A stretch of 64,000 bases of DNA. Origin: Sphaerisporangium sp. TRM90804. Lineage in GTDB: Bacteria; Actinomycetota; Actinomycetes; Streptosporangiales; Streptosporangiaceae. The position numbers and the translations under genes are program-made. Positions 60,194 to 64,000 of this stretch are shown piece by piece. The DNA is taken from contig NZ_JARWAC010000004.1 of assembly GCF_029846175.1 (NCBI RefSeq), forward strand, positions 248,001 to 312,000, read 5' to 3'. Position 1 is the stretch's first letter; each line of letters begins with the position of its first letter. The notes beneath the pieces were generated by a model. It was not told the DNA's origin, made no database searches, and saw only the letters and a program-made list of their open reading frames with translations.

Positions 60194-61005
60194 CGAGCAC
60201 CGCCCCCAATGACCCGCAACCCCGGACGGCGCGCGGCGCGAACCGCTTCCAGCCACTCAGTGACGTCACGAACCATGGCTGTAGCGACCTGCAACTCGGC
60301 CTCGGTGAGTGCTGCCGCGACTTCCTCTGCGTCCTGGAGGGGCAGGTCCGCGACCGCCGCGATCGAGCGGGACCAACGAGCCCGTACCCGGGTGCGGTTG
60401 ACCTCGGCTCGCGCACCGGGCTGACGCTTCTCGATGGCGTCGAGAAGCTGGTCATCGCTCGGAGTCGCCGGGTCGTCCTCGACGATCTCGGCGTCGACCA
60501 CTTCGACCACTTCAGGCGTCGGGGTCACTGGAGGAGCTGTGCGCAAGGGGGTCGGCTTGGGGGCCACGACTTCGCGGGCCTGCCGCACGGCAGCCGCCGT
60601 GGGCTTTCCGCCGGCGCCCTGAACGGCATGGTTCCAGGTCTCGCGAAGCTTCTCCGGCTTGTCGAGAAGAGGGGCAAGCTCACGGGCCTGAGACTCGGTC
60701 GGCACCCTAACCGGTCCGGGAAGTTGATCTACTTCCACAATTGTGGAATCGAGGTCCGCCTTCTCCGGAACGGTTTCCAGCGCTCGAACAACTCGCCCGT
60801 GGTCGAGGAGTTGGTAAGCGCGGGACTGGGACATCCCGAACTCGGTCATCGCGTAGTCGCGCCAGGAGTCGTAACCCAGGGCGCTCCACGCTTGCCCCTC
60901 ATGGGCGCGCAACAGGAGCGAGTAGAGCTGCTCCGTCGCCGCCTTGATCTGCTCGGTGAGCAGTCGTGCTTCGTCCTCACCGAGACGGGATTCGATGTCG
61001 CTCAC
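60190..61005 (-). CDS. ParB-like or DUF3102-like helix-turn-helix protein
   Basis: A 271-residue protein: the first 85 residues carry AWSALGYDSWRDYAMTEFGM and SQSRAYQLLDHGRVVRALE, a helix-turn-helix like those in DUF3102/ParB-related phage proteins. A Pro-rich acidic linker (VVAPKPTPLRTAPPVTPTPE) and a second helical region follow. It probably binds DNA; role in segregation or regulation is open. GTG 61005. Confidence 0.84.
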   Translation of the reverse strand: MSDIESRLGEDEARLLTEQIKAATEQLYSLLLRAHEGQAWSALGYDSWRDYAMTEFGMSQSRAYQLLDHGRVVRALETVPEKADLDSTIVEVDQLPGPVRVPTESQARELAPLLDKPEKLRETWNHAVQGAGGKPTAAAVRQAREVVAPKPTPLRTAPPVTPTPEVVEVVDAEIVEDDPATPSDDQLLDAIEKRQPGARAEVNRTRVRARWSRSIAAVADLPLQDAEEVAAALTEAELQVATAMVRDVTEWLEAVRAARRPGLRVIGGGAR

Positions 61006-61271
61006 GCCGCACCTGCCCGCTTGGCGGCCTTAGCCTGACGCATGCGAAGCGCAGCCTTCTGGTAGTACGCCGCTTTGGCGTTCTCCGCGAGCTTGAGCCG
61101 AACGCCGGGGGCGAGCTTGCCGTTGGGGTCGACCTTGCGCTTCCAGTACTCCAGCGACGCCGGGGAGTTGTTGCGGGCTTTGGCAGTCGCTCCGGCCCGG
61201 TTGTCCTCGTGGGACCACCGGGTGTGGGCGGCGATGCTCGCGATGATGCTGCGCTCAGAGGGCGTGGCCAT
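61002..61271 (-). CDS. Small basic hypothetical protein
   Basis: An 89-residue basic protein: SIIASIAAHTRWSHEDNRAG, then SPASLEYWKRKVDPNGKLAP and a Lys/Ala-rich helix (LKLAENAKAAYYQKAALRMR). Similar small proteins are common in actinobacterial prophages. ATG 61271 forms TAATG with the Cro-like stop. Function unknown. Confidence 0.83.
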   Translation of the reverse strand: MATPSERSIIASIAAHTRWSHEDNRAGATAKARNNSPASLEYWKRKVDPNGKLAPGVRLKLAENAKAAYYQKAALRMRQAKAAKRAGAA

Positions 61272-61546
61272 TACTCGGTCGCCCTGTACATGATCTCCTG
61301 CACGGTGCAGTCGAGTGCGTGGGCGAGGGAGTGGAGAAGGTCCACACTCGGACTTGCGGCGCCGCGCTCGATCGCTGAGATGTGCGGCTGAGTGACGCCC
61401 GCCTTCTCTGCGAGCTGCGCTTGCGAGAACCCTGCCTCCACGCGCTTGCGGCGTACCGCAGCGGCGTCGGCGTACTTGGGTCGCGCGCGGCTGCGGCGCT
61501 TCCGCCTCGGGGATTTCGTGGTCACAGACACCACACTACTGATCAC
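61271..61546 (-). CDS. Cro-like XRE-family repressor
   Basis: A 91-residue protein with an XRE helix-turn-helix at residues 35-75: VEAGFSQAQLAEKAGVTQPH, ISAIERGAASPSVDLLHSLA. A basic N-terminal arm (KSPRRKRRSRAR) precedes it. The codon at 61546 is GTG; other GTGs at 61534, 61531 and 61525 are possible and none has a clear Shine-Dalgarno site. It opposes the CI-like gene across an inverted repeat. Confidence 0.9.
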   Translation of the reverse strand: MISSVVSVTTKSPRRKRRSRARPKYADAAAVRRKRVEAGFSQAQLAEKAGVTQPHISAIERGAASPSVDLLHSLAHALDCTVQEIMYRATE

Positions 61547-61588
61547 TACACAGTTCTACAAGAATTTTTGGATGTCAGACTGTGTAGT
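61545..61588. promoter_or_regulatory. Operator-like inverted repeat between cro-like and cI-like genes
   Basis: ACTACACAGT at 61545-61554 and ACTGTGTAGT at 61579-61588 are exact reverse complements, each followed by TTCTA. The centre contains an AT-rich GAATTTTTGG. It overlaps the 5' end of the leftward gene. Likely operator half-sites for the lysogeny switch. Confidence 0.65.
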
Positions 61589-61688
61589 TCTATGCAACGC
61601 GTGTTGTCAAGGCTTGTAATCTTCGGCGGATCCGCTCACTATGCTGGTCATATAGCTCTAGAGAGATCCAGAGAGGAGTGCAGGTCCC

Positions 61689-62408
61689 ATGCCGCGAGAC
61701 CTGCCATCAACGCCCGAGGGCGCCCTCATTCGCCGGGCCCGCGAGAGGGTCCGACCGAAGATCTCAATCGCCGTAGCAGCCGCACGCGCGGCGATGAGTC
61801 CCGAGAATTGGGGACACGTCGAGCGTGGCTACCAATCGCAAGGCCGCGGACAGCCCCCTCGCGTAGTCGTCGCGCCGGCCGACACGCTCGCCCACATGTC
61901 AAGGGCAGTCGGCCTCACTGCTGAAGAGCTGCGGGACGCAGGACGCCATGACGCTGCCGATCAGTTGCAGGACTTGATCAACCAGACGCCCCCGGGCGGC
62001 TTCCGGACCCAGGCAAGGTTCCCCGCGCTGATTACCGACGCGCAGCCGGCGACCGAGACAGCCACAGAGGCGCCGGTCGGAGCGAAAAGTCCCGCATGGT
62101 TCACCAGCGAGGCGAACCGGCGTGGGCTGAACATTGATCTGCTTACCGTCGACCAGCTCCGGAGCTTGGCGGCCCACTTTGGCTACACGCTGGGCGAGCT
62201 GCTGCTGAACGCTGGTCTGGCCACTGAAAGCGAGCTGAAAATTGGCGAGCGCCCTGCATCCCAGAGCAGGGCGCTCGCCGAGTTCGATGCTGCGATCAAG
62301 GAGATCGTTTCGTCTCCGCTGCTGTCCAAGCGGGATCGGGAAGCGGTGCAAAAGTCCGCCGACAAGACCCGTCAGGAAATCGTGGAGACCTACCTCGGAG
62401 GACAGTGA
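61689..62408 (+). CDS. Immunity repressor-like protein
   Basis: A 239-residue protein on the plus strand. Residues 10-70 look like a helix-turn-helix (LIRRARERVRPKISIAVAAA, then MSPENWGHVERGYQSQGRGQ), consistent with an XRE-type DNA-binding domain. A linker (residues 110-140) leads to a helical C-terminal domain (LTVDQLRSLAAHFGYTLGEL) that may contain a second HTH-like unit. ATG 61689 has AGGAG about 10 nt upstream. The layout with the divergent XRE gene and the nearby integrase fits a temperate immunity region. Confidence 0.86.
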   Translation: MPRDLPSTPEGALIRRARERVRPKISIAVAAARAAMSPENWGHVERGYQSQGRGQPPRVVVAPADTLAHMSRAVGLTAEELRDAGRHDAADQLQDLINQTPPGGFRTQARFPALITDAQPATETATEAPVGAKSPAWFTSEANRRGLNIDLLTVDQLRSLAAHFGYTLGELLLNAGLATESELKIGERPASQSRALAEFDAAIKEIVSSPLLSKRDREAVQKSADKTRQEIVETYLGGQ

Positions 62409-62417
62409 TCCCCCACC

Positions 62418-62717
62418 TCAGGCGACGCCGTTGATGCGGTCCGTGAAGGGATGGCTACGCATCCGCCGTCCTTCCGACTCCTCGATCAGGGCAGCCTTGA
62501 GGCGGGCCGTCTCGATCTGGGTACGCCTGCTCGCCAAGGCTCCGTGATCTCCTCGGGTGAACCAGAGCACGAGGGTCCACAGACTGACCAACAGCGTGGC
62601 CAGCCAGACAACGAGGTACATCTTCAAGTGAAGATCTGTCATGGCGGCTCCGATCGTGCCGGCCCAGAGCAGGCCAGTGGCGCCCCCCAGCGCCACACGG
62701 ATGCGTCGTGCGGTCAT
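62418..62717 (-). CDS. Small membrane protein
   Basis: A 99-residue protein with two membrane helices (IRVALGGATGLLWAGTIGAA and YLVVWLATLLVSLWTLVLWF) and a charged C-terminal helix (RTQIETARLKAALIEESEGR). ATG 62717 with GGAGGGGAACG upstream. It lies in the immunity-integrase interval, where superinfection-exclusion genes are common; the role is not shown. Confidence 0.82.
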   Translation of the reverse strand: MTARRIRVALGGATGLLWAGTIGAAMTDLHLKMYLVVWLATLLVSLWTLVLWFTRGDHGALASRRTQIETARLKAALIEESEGRRMRSHPFTDRINGVA

Positions 62718-63001
62718 CGTTCCCCTCCATCAGCCGCGGGCGGCGCGGCTACTGCGGTGAATGCGTTCCCAGGCGTTCGCGGCAGTCCGGCTACTGTAAA
62801 CGAAGTGGGCTGGCAATGGAACGGTGCAAATTCATACTTTTGATTGAGGCTTAATAGGCACTGCTCCCTGCACGTGCAGCATCACACGGGGTAATTGAAC
62901 CCTTAACCACTTGCCCCTTTAGCTCCGTATGCCGGTTACGCCCCGCAAGCTTAGGTAAGCCATCCGTAACCCTCGGGACAGTGTCCCCGGTGGACTTCCA
63001 G
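62718..63001. other. Spacer before the integrase; attachment site candidate
   Basis: 284 bases without a supportable gene. The part 62840-63000 is AT-richer and holds an inverted repeat GGTTACG/CGTAACC (around 62933 and 62970) and a segment GGGTAATTGAACCC whose complement resembles a T-arm (GGGTTCAATTACCC) but with a mismatch at the closing base. Phage attachment sites often lie beside the integrase, so attP may be here; no core can be fixed without the flanking or host sequence. Confidence 0.4.
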
Positions 63002-64000
63002 CTAGATACGGTCACCAGGCGACAACCGGGCATGCGCCTGCCATGCGCGACGATCAGCGGCGGAGCGCCCATACCGGCGGATCATCTCCCATGACGCCCA
63101 ACCGGCGATTCTCATGAGATCACCCTCGTTTCCCCCCGATTCCAACCATTTGTGTGCAAAATCATGGCGGAACCGATGCGCGTGCACATTGGCCACGCCG
63201 GCTTGCTTGCCACGGCGCTTCAACATCTGGTGTATGCCGGAGTTCTTCAACTGCCCCTTAGGGCCAAGCCACAGCCACCCGCTTTCGGCCAATGGATGGC
63301 GGGCCCGGGCTCGAATGTAACGATCCAAGTCCCGGGCCGCTTTGTTACCGACGGGTACGAACATCGTGTCGCCCCCCTTCTTGCGGATCCGCAGCAGCTT
63401 GCGTGACAGCAGGACGTCGCTGGCGTCCTGGTCGGCCGAGTAGCGCAAGCCGGCCAACGAGTCCAGGCGCATACCGGTGTCGACGAGAAGGCGGAGCAGG
63501 GCTGTGTCCCGCCGGTCGACGAACGACGTGCCCGAGGCAGCTTTGAACAGCTTGATCAGATCTTCGTCGTCGAACGTCTCAGTGGGGTGGTCGGGGACCT
63601 TAGGTTGATCTACGTTGGCCATGGGGTTGGCGCTGTGGCGTTCGCCTTCGGCCACCAACCAGCGGAACATCACCCGGAGGTTGCGGAAGTGCTTGGCGGT
63701 GTCCCCAGGGCTGGACTGGGCGATGGAGCAGCCGCAGGGCTCCGGTTCGTCGTCCGGTTCGGCGCCGGGGATCCAGCACCCGTTCAATTTGACGCTGAGA
63801 TAGCTGCGTAGATGCTCGGCCTGGACTCCCTCGACGGTGTTGGGCATGTCATGCTCGTCGAGGTAGTCACAGAACTGGCGGCCCGTGAGGAGGTACGAGG
63901 TGATCGTCCCTTTGGAGCGGTTGGCCGCGGTGAGTGCCAGATCCCAGGAGTCGAGCAAAGTTCGCAACTCCGGTGATCTATCCTTAGTCTTGCGCCGGGG
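63002..64000 (-). CDS. int: Tyrosine integrase (5' end at or beyond the window edge)
   Basis: At least 321 residues of a phage integrase. The N-terminal SAM-like DNA-binding part ([20 protein letters not shown]) is followed by the catalytic domain: Arg in DTGMRLDSL, Lys in [19 protein letters not shown] (H-x-x-R), the Trp of AGWAS in the position of the last His, and the nucleophile Tyr in IRRYGRS. TTG 63967 is a possible start, but the frame stays open, without stop, up to position 64000 with a protein-like [15 protein letters not shown], so the real start may be outside the window. It would catalyse integration and excision. Confidence 0.9.
   Translation of the reverse strand, partial: PRRKTKDRSPELRTLLDSWDLALTAANRSKGTITSYLLTGRQFCDYLDEHDMPNTVEGVQAEHLRSYLSVKLNGCWIPGAEPDDEPEPCGCSIAQSSPGDTAKHFRNLRVMFRWLVAEGERHSANPMANVDQPKVPDHPTETFDDEDLIKLFKAASGTSFVDRRDTALLRLLVDTGMRLDSLAGLRYSADQDASDVLLSRKLLRIRKKGGDTMFVPVGNKAARDLDRYIRARARHPLAESGWLWLGPKGQLKNSGIHQMLKRRGKQAGVANVHAHRFRHDFAHKWLESGGNEGDLMRIAGWASWEMIRRYGRSAADRRAWQAHARLSPGDRI

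Noticed and set aside
62885-62905. T-arm-like sequence that could mark a tRNA or attachment core
   Set aside because: The closing pair of the loop is wrong and no acceptor, D or anticodon arm can be drawn.

Overview
The window looks like part of an actinobacterial temperate phage or prophage. It is GC-rich. About 115 genes, most of them small, sit almost all on the minus strand and are packed with 4-bp or 8-bp start/stop overlaps. The recognisable proteins are typical of actinophages: a WhiB protein, DUF6221, DUF4326 and DUF6197 family proteins, a tyrosine integrase, RecT with a YqaJ-type exonuclease, a DnaB/DnaC/initiator module, BRO and DinD type antirepressors, several HNH proteins and a tail-fibre-like protein. 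No terminase, portal, major capsid or lysis gene was recognised, so the window is only part of the element. The host genus cannot be named from the sequence.

Layout from left to right. 0.5-3.8 kb: small genes, some of virion-associated type, including a repeat family (3078-3764). 3.8-11.5 kb: an HNH protein, four predicted glycosyltransferases, an NAD-dependent epimerase and a methyltransferase, next to a tail-fibre-like gene (9737-10822). Inside this block a two-gene plus-strand unit (4922-5427) starts beside two matching palindromes. 11.5-16.5 kb: zinc-ribbon proteins, a BRO/KilAC antirepressor, a 10-bp-phased repeat array (13820-13897) and several strong hairpins. 16.9-31 kb: dozens of unidentified genes, with a HAD phosphatase, a metallophosphoesterase, a DUF4326 protein, a PadR-like regulator and a divergent mini-regulator at 25598-25825. 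31-35.3 kb: the replication module, made of an HNH-like protein, a CHC2 zinc protein, DnaB, a DnaC-like loader and an initiator whose gene carries nine palindromic iterons. 35.5-43.4 kb: another divergent regulator, a ParB-like protein, an amino-methyltransferase, WhiB, a 0.5-kb repeat-rich spacer and a large C5-cytosine methyltransferase. 43.3-49.7 kb: small membrane and hypothetical genes, a DinD-like antirepressor and an AlpA/Xis-like protein. 49.8-50.2 kb: a divergent HTH repressor that looks leaderless. 50.7-55.2 kb: a YgiC/YgiB-like pair, a LexA-type DNA-binding protein, an HNH protein, RecT and the YqaJ exonuclease. 55.2-61.5 kb: more small genes ending in a Cro-like protein. 61.7-62.4 kb: a CI-like repressor. 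63.0 kb to the edge: the integrase, open at the window end.

How it works together (inference): integrase and repressor genes imply lysogeny. Leftward operons carry replication (initiator, loader, helicase), recombination (RecT, exonuclease) and DNA modification, and then virion and glycan decoration genes. Small plus-strand regulators at about 4.9, 25.6, 35.5, 49.9 and 61.7 kb, each facing the start of a leftward operon across inverted or direct repeats, suggest that the long leftward region is controlled by several local switches as well as one central repressor.

Start sites were chosen from Shine-Dalgarno spacing and overlaps with upstream stops. Many hypothetical genes rest on reading frame, coupling and protein-like composition only.
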